From positions 109,077,319 through 109,141,318 of the forward strand of contig CP136066.1 of assembly GCA_032622095.1 (NCBI GenBank): a stretch of 64,000 nt of DNA, in the 5' to 3' direction. Shown one piece after another: positions 23,191 to 35,454 of this stretch. The DNA is from Siphonodentalium dalli. Lineage: Eukaryota > Mollusca > Scaphopoda > Gadilida > Siphonodentaliidae. The translations under genes were made by a program, and so were the position numbers. Numbering within the stretch: the stretch's first letter is position 1; each line of letters starts with the position of its first letter. A model generated the notes under the pieces. The model did no database searches. It saw nothing but the letters and a program-made list of their open reading frames with translations, and was not told the DNA's origin.

Positions 23191-25306
23191 TCGGTTTGGT
23201 ATCAAAAGGAATATTACCTCAAATTATGAGTGTTTCACTTTTACTTATCATATTTTCCAAAAAAATGCCGCACCAAGTTTAAGGCAAGTCAAATTATTTT
23301 AATATTTCAACAACTTTATGACGTGCGAGCGAAGCTCCCCAACGTAAACATAGATACAACTATTCCCATGCACGCCCGACAATTTTGCCCTGGAGTTTTC
23401 TGCCAACGTCCATATTCCAAAAAGAAGACATAAAGTAGGCATATAATTCGGCGGTTGGTTGATACGAACAATCACATGGTACACTTATTTTGTGTATATA
23501 ATGTTCCCATGCTTATTATCTATATCCATATATATATATATAAGAGTAGGATCTGTCTGTATGTCCGTCTGTCTGTCCTGATATTTCTCCCAGACTGTTG
23601 GTCAGATTTCAACCAAATGTGGTGGGGTGACTCTGGGTACACTGACGGGGGTTATAACGGCGTTAGTTTTTCAATTTTTTTTAATTAAGTTGACTTTAAA
23701 ATAGAGAAAATGTGGTCCTATTACTTTGCTATAATGTTGGTGGGTCCTGCTGATTTACCTATGATGGTAGATGCGTTTCTCTTGATATGAGATTCTTGGT
23801 ACCTAAAATCAACGTTTTTATATACTGGCTACTTCCACTCGCAACAAACTGCGAACTGGACAAACAACATAAACCTAAAGACAACTAAATCAAACACGCA
23901 TGGAGATGAAATATAGGATGTAGCACCTTTGAACATTGGTACGGAGGTATAGGTATATATTTGTTTGCGGCCTATAAATTTTAATTTTATCCACAAGCTC
24001 ACGTCCCTCCCCGGAAGGTAAACACCATTCATCCCCTGTTTAGTCCATAAATTTCATTACTGGTATACGTCTAAGTCGTTAATCTACAGCGTATTCCCGT
24101 GTCATGTGACAAGCATTGCATAGAATCTATAATTTAGAGATGTAAATGTCAGAATGTCTAACAAAATCTCCTCCTTTTTGGCTGACAAAGAGAAAGAAAG
24201 AATATGCATCATCGAATTTCAAAATAAAAAAAGAAAGAAAGGGAAATGCTTGTATTACATATATATGTGTGTTGGAATTTTTCGACTGTGAACTGTGAAC
24301 ACAGCAAACATTCCTTGGTCGGAAACAAATATGGTACATGTTTATTAATGCGTTTCAAAACTATTTTAAAATACTCGTGTATTGCGGAGCAAGTTGGTTA
24401 CTCTTGATCGTACATGCGCATATGATGAATAGTGGTACTGTTCAGGAATTCATACATTTCCCGCATTGGGATTCTTTTCGACCCGCATATATACATGACA
24501 TGTAAAGGTCCAGATCAAGTTTCGTTTGCATTCCACAATCAGTGGCTATCATATCAGGATGTCAGTTTAATGGTGAGTGCATTGCACATCAAAAACAACA
24601 AACAAAGTATAAGCAGTGGGCAATATTTTTTACCAGAATTCAAAGATATTCACACATCAGGTTACGCTGAATTTGTCTTTATCCCATGGTTTTGAGTAAA
24701 ACATCAACACGGTTCCCAAAACGGATAAAAAGACACGCAGATTCGATAAAACTGGTGTAAAGGCTCCCAGATCTGGATCAAGTCTCGCATGTTGATGTAA
24801 TTTGAATGTTATTGTTTGTTTCAATCGATTTGATATGGTTGATATCAGAGAAATTTATTGAAATTAAACTGTCTTCGCTGGTGACAGTCTTGTGTGCACG
24901 TAAATGGCAAGGGGCAACTGTATCGCATAATGTCTAGTGTCACGTGATCTGTAAACGATCAAACCCGGTGTATTTTTTTAACCAGTTTCAGCGAACTTGG
25001 TGTCTTTTCACCAATTTTGGGACTTTTTACCCAAAACCATATGATTACGACCAATTCAGCTCAAATGATACATACATTTGTGCTCATCGTGTAAATAGAA
25101 CCGATGTGATTATGTCGTTCTCATGTGCTGTGCACCTTGCTGAGTGAATCACCGGGGCAGATGTAATCTTACGTACATGCTTGTACCACAAGGGCACAAC
25201 GTGGTGGCCTTGTCGTTAAGTGTGCAAAAATGCCATTGCGGAATAATGAGATGCATATCTACATTCTAGTTGACATGTACCCAATGTACCCACCAGTGAT
25301 ACTCAC
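23191..25306. other. Non-coding stretch; microsatellite-linked repeat at about 23520-23690
   Basis: At 23523-23545 an (AT)n run is followed by GTCTGTATGTCCGTCTGTCT and a TTTCAACCAAATGTGGTGGG stretch, a TE-tail-like block. The rest has no recognisable gene. Missing AA15-like downstream exons were looked for here and not found. Confidence 0.4.
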
Positions 25307-25477
25307 GTAATATCCACCACAGTTGAGTTGATTATCCTGACGGTTGACAGGCGTATCATATCCAATCCGCCATAAGCTAGATCGCTGCGGAGGTTCAACC
25401 AGCCGCGCTTGTCCGTCCGATGTCTCCAACAGAAAAAACACATTCAACAAAAGGGCGACAATCCAAACGAAATTCAT
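25307..25477 (-). CDS. First coding exon of an AA15 LPMO-like protein (paralogue 2)
   Basis: Fifty-seven codons from ATG at 25477 to a phase-0 donor (TAC, then GTGAGT at 25306-25301). MNFVWIVALLLNVFFLLETS is a good signal peptide, followed by QARLVEPPQRSSLWRIGY and a segment ending NQLNCGGYY. This is the N-terminal block of AA15 LPMOs, which are secreted copper enzymes acting on chitin or cellulose. The residue aligned to the copper-binding His1 is Gln (CAA), so a mature chain starting here could not form the usual histidine brace. The exon end matches paralogue 1 exactly. No second exon (expected to hold a cysteine-rich GKCGVCGD-like block) was found to the left. The upstream in-frame TTG was not used because the downstream ATG gives the better signal peptide. 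Confidence 0.75.
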
Positions 25478-26576
25478 TTTGTCATGCAACGTGATATGCT
25501 ATCGTGAATCCATCAACAAATGGCATATAGCGCATGTATGCATCTCATGTCCTGGTATCTCGCTATTCAGCATAACCCACGGGATAAAAAGGCGTGCATG
25601 GTGAGGGAAGGTACACCGAAGCGAGGATCGGCTTCCTTCTGCCGAATGACGTAATGCTCATCTAAAGGACTGCTGTTGATATTCGTCTTCGAGACACTAA
25701 CACCACGTATCGAGGGCATGTGACTAATCTTACGAATGCTGTCAAATGACATATATGGCAAACATTCAGGAATGGCGAATGAAGAACTGAGCATTTTCGT
25801 ATGTAAATTAATTCACGAATATGCAGGCGTCAACGTTTGATTTAAGCGACAAAACAATGTTCTCAAATCCGGCATTAAGCAACCAGATTAACAGTATGCA
25901 CATAAACTTAAAACTGACATTGTGATCTGGCACATCATTGTCAGGGCAGATAGATTCATCTTGGAAAATGCAAAACACGTTTTCTCTTGAATATTAGCAG
26001 GTGTCGTTCAGGCTAGCTGTGTCGTTTAGAAAAAAATAAAAGTGTGTAACATTTCTGTAACTCTTGTCCGAGAAAATAAAGTAACCCGACTCGACCATTT
26101 TAACCTTTTCTTTTCTAAATACTCATCGCTAAGTAGTTCAGAAATATTCAGATAATAAGATATGGCCGTTTGTTGAACTTATTATTGGAATAGTTCTCTC
26201 CATCGAAGAACCTTTCTGCCCTTGTATTAGTTAGTTGTACGTCTGTCTGCTTATATTTCTTTAACACCCCTTCAGATGAATAATAGACCATTCCAATGTA
26301 TATTATATAATAAATGGTGGCATATTCCATTCAGTGGACAAAGGAGTAAGAGGATTGGGCCATTTTGCTTGCCGTTTGTTCGCCAAAAACCTCCAGAAAA
26401 TTTCCCTCTAAAAAATATTACATTTCAACTCTTAATCTGGTGCCTATTTGTTAGAGGTGACCATTCTTTCATTCACATAGAGATCTGTGTCTCACAACTG
26501 GAAATTCTGAACACTTCACGCCATACATTCGCATTAATAGTAATTTGGACTTTAAGTGCTGCAAACCCCCCTTAAT
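25478..26576. other. Non-coding stretch upstream of the AA15-like exon
   Basis: No motif-bearing frame, long repeat or clear promoter element recognised. Confidence 0.4.
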
Positions 26577-27844
26577 AGAGACCTTTCGCAAAACTCACGT
26601 TTACGATTACGGATAGGGTACTACGCCACCAACATTTGTGTACTTTCTAAGCATTGTCGTATTTTACTATCCGTAATAACGGTTACGATTTCATGGCTCA
26701 AATAACACCTGAAATTTATTTTTTGCAATATAGTACTTTACTCCGTTCGAAACTGTATAATTATGTATATCATGTAAACCATCCAGTTATAATGAGCTAC
26801 GACATCGGTGTGCTGATAATATTGGCAATCACTCTACTCGTCGTCGTGAATATCGAGCTTCCCGTGAAACAAGATCGCTATTCACAACGGATAGTCATCG
26901 CTGGCTGCAGTAATTGAAGTGCACTATGAAACCAGTCGCCAAAAATACACGGCTGACAATGACATGGATTTGGTGTTACTAAAAGAATATTTGGCACAAC
27001 TCGCACAAATGCGGCATTTAAAAATACTCAATCCGATTAGATGTCCCCATATCATCAGATTCCAACAACAACATTTTTTTTTTAAATGCCGCTTGTGTTA
27101 GCAGAATCGAGTAATTGCCCAAAATTAATGCTAACAACAGTCAACAATATTATAAAATTGCCCAAAACCTGTTATTCATCAATATTTTGTTCAACGAAAT
27201 TTTGCCGGTTTGTCTGACACAAAAAAAGCCACTTGATGCACATCGCTTCTAGCGTATCGACTTTGTTTCGATTTGGTAGTACCAAATCAGAATTTCTGCC
27301 CATCAGCGAGCACATCAACATTATGCCGGATTTCCTAAACCCAAAGAGATGATAGGCCTGTGAAGCCGAAATCGCATTGAAATCAAATTGCGGACTAGAA
27401 GGGTCTTGAAGTGGTGGAGTCGTGATTGATGTGAGGTCCAAATTCAGGAACCCCTCTTCCCCATCTGCATAACGTCTATCGGGTCATCCATGATAACAAC
27501 GAACTGAATTTCCATTACATATGACCTGACATTTATACCTGTATTGCCACAATATATCACGAGAATCCCATGTCGTACGTTTTGACTGGTCGAATTATTG
27601 ACAATAAACAGGTCCTGATTATCGCATTGTTGCAAATGAGACGATAAGTGAAGTATTAAGGGACTGTATACCAAGCACACGCTTTAAGTTCTAAAAGTGG
27701 TACGAAATAATGATGGTACGTGTTCGTCAAAACTCTTACGCGTAGTCGTTTTGCGAAAGACCTTTTTGGCCATACGGATAGACTTACGACTACGAATAGC
27801 TATCCGTATTTGTAATCGTAAACGTGAAGATGCGAAAGGTCTCC
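26577..27844. mobile_element. 1.27 kb TIR element (GAGACCTTTCGCA ends)
   Basis: Left end AGAGACCTTTCGCA followed by CTCACGTTTACGATTACGGA. The right end is the complement (AATCGTAAACGTGAAGATGC then GAAAGGTCTCC to 27844). The right arm has an extra internal palindrome around CGGATAG...CTATCCG (about 27774-27807). No transposase. It contains a partial TTAA MITE. A degenerate relative of the terminus may lie at about 57955. Target duplication not resolved. Confidence 0.65.
27022..27235 (+). mobile_element. TTAA MITE family A, 3'-truncated copy
   Basis: TTAA at 27018, then AAATACTCAATCCGA and ATCATCAGATTCCAACAACA, matching the first half of the copies at 17575 and 35042. It ends abruptly near 27235. 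Confidence 0.7.
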
Positions 27845-28589
27845 ATTGACTCGATAAGACCGCTACCACCGGCGACATTTTACCCACATTGCGTGGACTT
27901 CTGAACAGAGCCACACGTTGCGCCCTAATTGACCTAATTGTCTGCCATTTTGCTGAGTAGCATGCAAAACTCACCAACAAGACCTACATCTCTAAAATCT
28001 CCGTTCTATCAAAGAACGTAGGACATTAAATTTGGAGAGGATCGTGTTCGCCATTTGTGCTGAAAAAAACCCCGCACTAAATATAGAAAACCACAGACTG
28101 GTATATATATACCCAGCCGATGACAAAGTCAGAAATTAATTATGACTGCTGCGGTCTGGTAGAGATTGTAGATATATACTATTCAACTTCTAAACCAACG
28201 AGCCACAGTTAGATGACAAGTCTTTGAGTAGAAAATATGATTAAAACGTTAATTATTTTTGAACAGTTGTTTGCCCCAAATCGCTCGCCACATTATTAAA
28301 CATGAAATTTGTATTTGCCTTCAGTCGGTGGAATTCTTAGAAGACAAGAGGTTAGGTCGCAGGCAAGGCTGTGGCGGGAGGGTCTCCGTTGGGGATGTCC
28401 ACTTTAGAATCCCCAATTGAACCAAATTTAACTCAAAACAGTTGCATCCAATAGAGTTGGAATTTTCAAACTGGCACCTCGATTCTCAAGCTATCCTTCT
28501 ATTTTCAAACCTGACACACTAATGGCTGCAAAACTGATGACCTGTTCAGTTAAACAGAGTGGCAATTTTCAACTTATTTTTGGTCTGAC
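27845..28589. other. Non-coding stretch
   Basis: The end (28365-28589) is the TTTCCAAC-type dispersed repeat also seen at 11020-11700. The rest is unrecognised. Confidence 0.4.
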
Positions 28590-28639
28590 ATTCCCCACTG
28601 ATGTTGTGCCAGGCATGAAATTTCCAACTTATGAAAAGT

Positions 28640-29220
28640 CATCAATGCCAGGAGCCGTGAGCCTATGGAGTAAACTACCACAAAAAGCGAGAAAATCGGT
28701 TTTACCGAATGAATTAAAACATTTCTGAACGCCGGAGTAACTGAAATACCGAGGTATTTACTATTTAGAATACAGTAATGGCCAAAGTAATTGACCACTT
28801 AACCACAGCAGAATTATGGGTAATTATGTGACTTTCCGATGAATGGCAACAAGCCATATTTCAAATTAAATCCTGAAAAATTACCCATAATTCTGCTGTG
28901 GTTAAGTGGTCAATTACTTTGGGCATTACTGTATGCCATTACGATATTTAGCCATATTCACCATTGTCGTCTCCGCCTTGGGTGTATAGTAATCTGAACC
29001 ACGATTTGAACAAAAATCACGTGGGAGATAATCCATACTGTGAATGTGGGGAGATTGAAACAGTGCCTCACTATTTACACTAGTGTATTCGTTTCGAAAA
29101 TGAGAGAAAATGTGCAATGGCAGTCCGAAAATGAAACTTGAAACGAAAACATTACATCACGATTTATCTTTGAATGAAAATATCGAAATATTTGCACAAA
29201 TAAAACAGTTTATAATAATT
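28640..29220 (+). pseudogene. LINE ORF2 C-terminal fragment split by a MITE
   Basis: GAVSLWSKLPQKARKSVLPN (about 28650-28710) and, beyond the MITE, LNHDLNKNHVGDNPYCECGE followed by IETVPHYLH (about 28995-29085). This is the LINE C-terminal SLWNxLP...LNxDL...CxCG pattern. Stops are present. Confidence 0.7.
28773..28931. mobile_element. mariner-type palindromic MITE with TA duplication
   Basis: CAGTAATGGCCAAAGTAATT (28773) is matched by AATTACTTTGGGCATTACTG (to 28931), with TA on each side (28771-28772 and 28932-28933). Arms of about 55 bp run through GACCACTTAACCACAGCAGA. TA target plus CAGT terminus is the Tc1/mariner pattern. 159 bp, non-coding. Confidence 0.9.
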
Positions 29221-29780
29221 ACAAATAGATTTCACAACTAATGATACGATTGGCGCAATGTAACCTTCAATACATGCAGCACGAATATACTTTTAACTCT
29301 TTATTCTATGTGTCTGTCTTGCTAGCTCACTATATGAATGCCCTGATTCCCGTCCCGATATAAACACGACAGCTGAGAAGATATAATTGTTCAAGAGACT
29401 TAATTCTGTCACCATGTTAGTAACCATCCTCTCTCCATCCGTGACCCAAACAGCACCAAAGGTGGCGTCTTTAACCCACATGATTTGATTCCTCCTATCA
29501 TTGGAGAAGAACGTGTATAAAGTTGGTGGAAATTAGTCCAAATATATCTGTATCAGCTTTGGTGCCCCCCCCCCTCCCGAATCCCCATTCATGACTTGAA
29601 CAGCGCTACTTTTGACATATTTAAACCGCGTCCATTAGACTCGTGATACCATGAGCATGAGTATTTATCAGTTTGGAGTTAATCGGCAACTAAAAAATTC
29701 TTATCATATTTATTGCCCCCCCCCCCATTTCTCACCCAAACGACGTTTTTTAAATCACACGATTATAGATTCCTCATATC

Positions 29781-32700
29781 CACCCCATGCATCCGGACAT
29801 GCTCGTAGCGGAAGACATGCCCGTATATAGCGGAATAAGCACATTGCCCGCGATTTGCACACCGTTCACGGTTAGACACATGTTGCACCGAAACCAACAC
29901 ATACCGGTGGTTGACGGTGGTGGTATTATTTGTGGCTATAATATACCCATCTGTACACCAAACTTCTTTAAACATGGACGCAGTTTAACCCTATTTTACC
30001 TGGAAGTTAGGACAAAAATTGTGGCAAAATTTGTATTTCTTACATAAAATTACGATTTCTGTGGTAACAGCCCAGACAATCTAGTCTTTGCATACATTGC
30101 TATTTCCGCGGATATTCCCTTAATATAATAGACAACATTTCCAGTCATGTATCTACATTTTCCATAGTAAAAAATAACCATATATGCAGGTCATAGCAAG
30201 AAAATATGGCATGTCTATAGCAATGGTATGACATGTCTATAGCACCAGCGATTTTATAATGATGTGCTCGTAGAAGATTTGCTTTTAGGATAATTTCAAC
30301 AACTAGACCTTTTTTAAAGCTAAAACGCAACGCTAATCATGTGGATAGTAGTAATCAAGCCCGATTCGAAAGAGTCATTTGGTTAAATGCATGAAAAATA
30401 AGTAGTGGCATTCAAAATGACATGCATGCTCGTCTTCATGTATGGACACTATATTATTGTGTAAATCGCAAATTAGTAATATAATATTGGGATTTGACAA
30501 CAAAGTTTATTGAAAAGATGCAAAATTAGTGATGTTCCACACTCGTCTGTTTCGAATATGCTGACGTGCATGATCGGTTATGAAAAAACGACTGACTCGA
30601 TGGCTGAGTGGTCTATAATATCTGGTAATAATCGCGTGAAAATACTTTTGAACATTTGATTAACAGCTGTGGATCGGTATCATTAAGACACTTTTTGCAA
30701 TTACATATTTTATTTATTTGAACATATAACATAAATGCGAAATACTATTAAAATCACAGAGGCCACTACTCGTTTAAATGTTTATTCTGAGCAATCTGTA
30801 GACGAACTTTTTCGGAAGGATGATTGATAACTTTACACCCTCTTGTGCGATGTTCATAACAAACGTTTTCAATTACTGCAGGCGATTTATTTCAATAAAA
30901 CTATAAACTACTATTGTGCATTATATATATTAATACGATTAGTGGCCACCTTGTCTAAAAGAACGGAAAACTACCCGAGAAACATAATATATATGAGGTA
31001 TTTGCCTTTAAAATATACAAATTAATGAATGTATATAAAGACTCTGTCTAAATTTAAAATGAATAAACGTATTTGATAACTAAAATATGAGGCAATCTCC
31101 TTTTAAAAATATATAATATATGTATAAAAAAGGCTCTTATCTGAGATTAACGTATTTGATAACTAAAATATGAGGCAATTTGCTTTTTAAAATAAACAAT
31201 AAAGGTATAAAAAATACACAAATTATGATAATCGAGGTCAAGAGACACAGGGGCCGTCTCAATTAACACGTACATGTATGTGATATATGTACATATTTCG
31301 TCTACATTAGTATTATAGCCATTCCCATATTGATAACATTTGTTTTATACAAATATTAATTATAGCCAAAAATTACTAGCACATGCATGCACCCTTCCGG
31401 ATATAATGATTTTAGAAATTAAACTGTGAAATATACTGATGCAATGATTGCAATTTACAATGTGAATGTTTATATAATGTAGCGTTTCCCGGGGCGGACA
31501 CTAGCCACGTTAAATGATGTAAACGGCGTGAAGTGGTTAATTTATTTACTTGGTACAAAATAGCCTGTCATTCATGTGATATATTATAAAAATGTGGCAT
31601 CTGTGTCACTTGACCAATATACATTCATATATAAAGCTAATGACCATCAACGTTTGTTTAATGTTGCTTAATGTCCGGTTGTTTTTCTGTGGCGAACCCA
31701 TCCCGACTTGTAACCGAAGATTGCACCACACTCGCAAATGTGACGTTTTTTCCTCATGCTTCACAGCGATGTGCTCTAATCTCAGTGTGTTTCTTGCAAA
31801 GGACGAACCGCAAAATTTACACAAATATTTCACTTTATCCTCACATGACTTCTTGTGCGAATTTCTGCTATATAGCGACCCGAAGTCTTTTTTGCAGGCA
31901 TTGCAGGTGTATAGCCGGCTTCCGGAATGCGTGTTAATGTGGTCCGAATAATGTTGATATTGCTGGAACGCTTTGTTGCAATCTTGTACAATGCACTTGT
32001 ACTTGGATTCCTCTGACTGATGTTGAGTGGCAACGTGGCATTGTAGGTCCCACCTTTTATCAAACGATTTTCCATACATGTTGGTACTATGTGAATTTTT
32101 ATCACCACCCCATATGTAGTTGTACTTTTAATTTTCCCTCTGTCGACTATCTAATTACCTTTTTATATAAAGTTTGGCACATGTATGTCCTTCAGAACGC
32201 GATACAATATACCATGTCATTCATGTGATATATGTATATGCTAGCAATATCTAGACGCTCTTTTTAGTTGACAAAAGTGTGATTCTGTCGCATATTCACA
32301 TATTTTATATAATGCTACGAGCATTACATCCGATGCTACGAGCACATCATAACAAGTTTCACGTTTGCTATAGACATTCCCCAAAATCGAGTGAGTGCCT
32401 CCATGGAAACTAATTTTTCGGGCACTAATATGATTGACATTCGCAAACATGTCCAGTTCATTTTGAAGCTAAGATATCATACTTAGAGAGACTGTATGTT
32501 ATATAATGTGTCAATGCAAGCATTCATTAAAATTTGATAAAACTTATATCGAGTAAGTATTTCAGGTCATAATTTTCGCATAAAACCCGATTATCGAACA
32601 GTAATATGCAAATTGCGGAAACCACAACCGCTCATTTATGTAGACCGATTATCGCTGTTAACGTTAAAAAAAAATCAAGGTAAAATAAACCGTGTTTTTA

Positions 32701-32805
32701 TGAAATAACTTACGAAAACCGTGAACGGTGAGCAAATTGCGGGCAATGTGCTTATTCCGCTACGAGCATGTCTTCCGCTACGAGCATGTCCGGATGCATG
32801 GGGTG
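29781..32805. mobile_element. 3,025 bp TIR element with 5 bp duplication and zinc-finger cargo
   Basis: TIRs of about 93 bp are nearly identical: CACCCCATGCATCCGGACAT at the left and its inverse at the right, ending GGGGTG. Target duplications ATATC lie at 29776-29780 and 32806-32810. The flanking satellite reads ...CCTC-ATATC-ATGG..., as an uninterrupted unit would. GCTCGTAGC-type motifs repeat near the ends (29799, 32308-32342, 32758-32785). The only sizeable frame is a minus-strand C2H2 zinc-finger protein; no transposase was recognised. CAC/GTG ends with a 5 bp duplication are shared with Transib-type elements, but that assignment is speculative. Confidence 0.8.
31668..32079 (-). CDS. C2H2 zinc-finger protein, frameshifted at the last finger
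   Basis: Inside the TIR element. The frame starts MYGKSFDKRWDLQCHVATQH, a finger whose second Cys is Tyr. Two clear C2H2 fingers follow (YKCIVQDCNKAFQQY...HINTH and YLCKFCGSSFARNTLRLEHI...KH), with a C2HC-like finger (YTCNACKKDFGSLYSRNSHK...SC) between them. At a six-A run (31746-31751) the frame slips; in the neighbouring frame a further finger-like segment, CECGAIFGYKSGWVRHRKTT, ends at a stop (31668). One base too many in the A run would explain this. The first finger may be completed by an upstream exon, since an AG precedes it. DNA binding is the expected role; whether it serves the element or is captured host sequence is unknown. Confidence 0.6.
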
Positions 32806-33885
32806 ATATCATGGAGAAGAATATGTATCAATTTGTTTCCCCATCCGTGCACCCCTGACTCGAACGGCGCCATATGACGGAGATGGTTATGTATAAGTGT
32901 GGTGGAAAACGGCGACAAAATAGTTCATCATGTTTGCTACCCCTCCGCTTTTCTGGCGCTGACAAAAACAGCGTCACTTTATAATATTCTAACCCACACC
33001 ATTATATACCTCGTAAAAAGTTACTGCTATTAGACCCATGAGGTCCCCCCCCCCGTGAAGTTATATAGAACACAGACAAAGACATTCGCAAATATAGGCA
33101 ACAAAATGTGGGTCCCTTTTGCTTTGATTCCTTGTATCATTGGAGAACAACGTGTATGAATTTGGTGGAAATTTGGGCTTAACATATCTGAATTTGTTTT
33201 TGTGATCTTGTAAACCCCCCATTTCCATGACTCAAGCGGCAATTTTTACATCTTTAAACCACACAGTTAGGATTCTTTATGAAGATGACAATATATAAAA
33301 TTGGTGGAAATCGGCGACTGAACAAATTCGTATCAAATTTAGTGCCCCCCCCCCCCCATCACTCACCCAAACATCACCAATTTGGCGTATACAACCAAAC
33401 AATTAGATTCATCGTATCACGGAGAATATGTATCATTTCGGTAGAAATCGGCGTTAAAAATATCTTTTATCAATTTTGGTAACATTATTCCCCTTCATGC
33501 ACCCCTGACTCGAACGGCCCCACTTTTGACCACTTTATAACCACACACTTAGATTCTTGATATCATGGATATGATTATTTATAAGTTTGGTGGTCATCGG
33601 CGACTAAACAAATTCTTATCAAATTGAGTGCCCCATCTCATCTCTCACACAATTTGGCGTCTTTAAATCACACAATTAGATTCATGGAGAAGAATGTTTA
33701 AAAAAATTGTATAAACAATTTTGGTGCCCCTCTCCCCTTCAGTGCATCCCTGACTCGAAAGGCGCCACTTTTGACATCTTTAAATCACACCATTAGATTC
33801 CTCATATAATGGAGATGATTATGTATAAGTTTGGTGGAAATCTGCAAATATTTTGTTTTGCTGCCCCTCCCCTTTGCTTTCCCTT

Positions 33886-34283
33886 TTCATTGAAATCTTA
33901 TAAACCGTGGCTTAGGTACTCAGGCGGACGGGCAAAATCTGTTATTTCCCGATAAAACAATGGCTAATTATAGAACGGAGAGTGCGAACGGCATTGAACC
34001 CTCTTTTGAAAGCACTACTCATTCTTCGAAAAGTGGGGGCATAACAATTATGGATACTGAATGCAACGGAATACTGTGGTTCACGAAACATTAGGTGCCG
34101 TTTTATTTCATTCAGCTCTCCGACATTTTAAAATCTTTTTTGGAAAAACTTTCTTCAAAATCCGGAAATAACGATTTTAACGGAATGACACAGTACAATA
34201 AGCTCACTCTACGTCACCATATAAGACCGTCCGAAAATGTTAATAGATGGAAAGAACAGCAAAATGTTTCTGTTATGTTTCAA
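33886..34283. other. Non-coding stretch
   Basis: Nothing recognised between the satellite and the next MITE. Confidence 0.4.
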
Positions 34284-34697
34284 GGTACTCAGTCCGATAG
34301 ACGCTCCTAACTTACTATTTTTTTGGCTTCGGGGGTAAAAGATATTTGATTCGAGTCGAGGAACCCACCCATCAAAGTTCAGAGTGATCAGATATCGATT
34401 TTTGAAGTTTGTTATTTCTCGAGATGTGTAATAATATGTGGCCCAGAAATACGTGGTCAAACGGACAAAATTGCGGATAAAGATGGTAATACGGTCAAAT
34501 TTCGTGATACTTTAGTGATAATACATCCAAATTTTGTTGAATAAAATGTTGATAAACAACAAGTTTTGGGAAATGTGAATACCATAGCATTATTTTGTTG
34601 CAATAAATCGATTCTGATAACTAAAGCGTATCTTGAAGAAATGTTGCTGTTGTTGTAGCTTGATGGTATGGGAACCGTCTGGTTGGATTGAGTACCT
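34284..34697 (-). mobile_element. TTAA MITE family A, inverted and rearranged copy
   Basis: Both ends read as the GGTACTCARTCCGA-type terminus (34284 and, inverted, to 34697). The body is the family A interior in reverse, including TTCGAGTCGAGGAACCCACC and the TTCTGATAACTAAAGCG block. Confidence 0.65.
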
Positions 34698-35037
34698 TGT
34701 TTGAGCGTGCTTGATAAATGGCAGATGACATTGGATTAAGCCCACTATACGCCCCATATATCCAATATTGTTGTACGAATTAAAACACAACAAGATGTTT
34801 TTGTTATGGTTTAATATGTGTATATGATAACTGTGTGTATACATGATGACATTGAAATAATCCCAAGCTACGTCACCCTATAAGGCTGCATATCCGAAAA
34901 TGGGAATGGATTCGAAACACAGCAAGATGTTTCTGCCATGTTTAGAGATGTCTCATCCGATTTAACCCTTTCTATACTAAATGGATTCTCCCCAGCAGTG
35001 TACGTCGGAATGGTCTATTATTTATTTGGAGGGATTG
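34698..35037. other. Spacer between two MITE copies
   Basis: Two similar CAxAAxATGTTTxTGxxATG segments (about 34788 and 34922) hint at further degraded MITE sequence. No gene. Confidence 0.35.
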
Positions 35038-35041
35038 TTAA

Positions 35042-35454
35042 AGGTACTCAATCCGATTCGATTTTCCCCATATCATCAGATTCCAACAACAATAACATTC
35101 TTGAATGCCGCTTCAGTTATCAGAATCGATTAATTGCCAAAAAATAATGCCAACGACTGTCAACTATAGTATAAAATTATTTATTAACATTTTGTTCAAC
35201 AAAATTTGGCCGGATTATATAACACCAAAGCCACTTGATTTTAGAGTTATCCATCTTCATCCGCAATTTGGTCCGAGACCAGGCCAGGCCGCCAAAAATA
35301 CATATCTCGGGAAATAACACATTTCAAAAATCTATATCTGATCACGCTGAGCTTTGATTGGGGGGGGGGGGGGGGCTCGACTAGAATCAAATATTGTTTA
35401 CCACCGAAGCCAAAGGAATAGTAATTTAGGAGCGTTTATTCGGATTATGTATCT
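35042..35454 (+). mobile_element. TTAA MITE family A, intact copy
   Basis: AGGTACTCAATCCGA at 35042 and TCGGATTATGTATCT to 35454, flanked by TTAA (35038-35041 and 35455-35458). 413 bp with a poly-G tract at about 35360. Confidence 0.8.

Larger units (their letters stand above)
29400..33885 (+). repeat. Degenerate ~120-145 bp tandem array, interrupted by a TIR element
   Basis: Units carry TTAGATTCxTxATATCATGG, a TATAAGTTTGGTGGAAATCGGCG-like block, TTTGGTGCCCCCC, CTGACTCGAACGGCGCCAC and TTTAAATCACAC. Starts near 33262, 33399, 33543, 33668 and 33787 give periods of about 119-144 bp. Diverged units flank the insert on both sides (29400-29775 and 32811-33885). C tracts vary in length. Confidence 0.7.

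Noticed and set aside
23520-23690. GTCTGTCTGTC-containing frame
   Set aside because: A microsatellite-linked repeat of a kind common in invertebrates; no coding signature.
30590-30680. tRNA-like A box (TGGCTGAGTGG)
   Set aside because: No B box or cloverleaf follows; at best a decayed SINE head.
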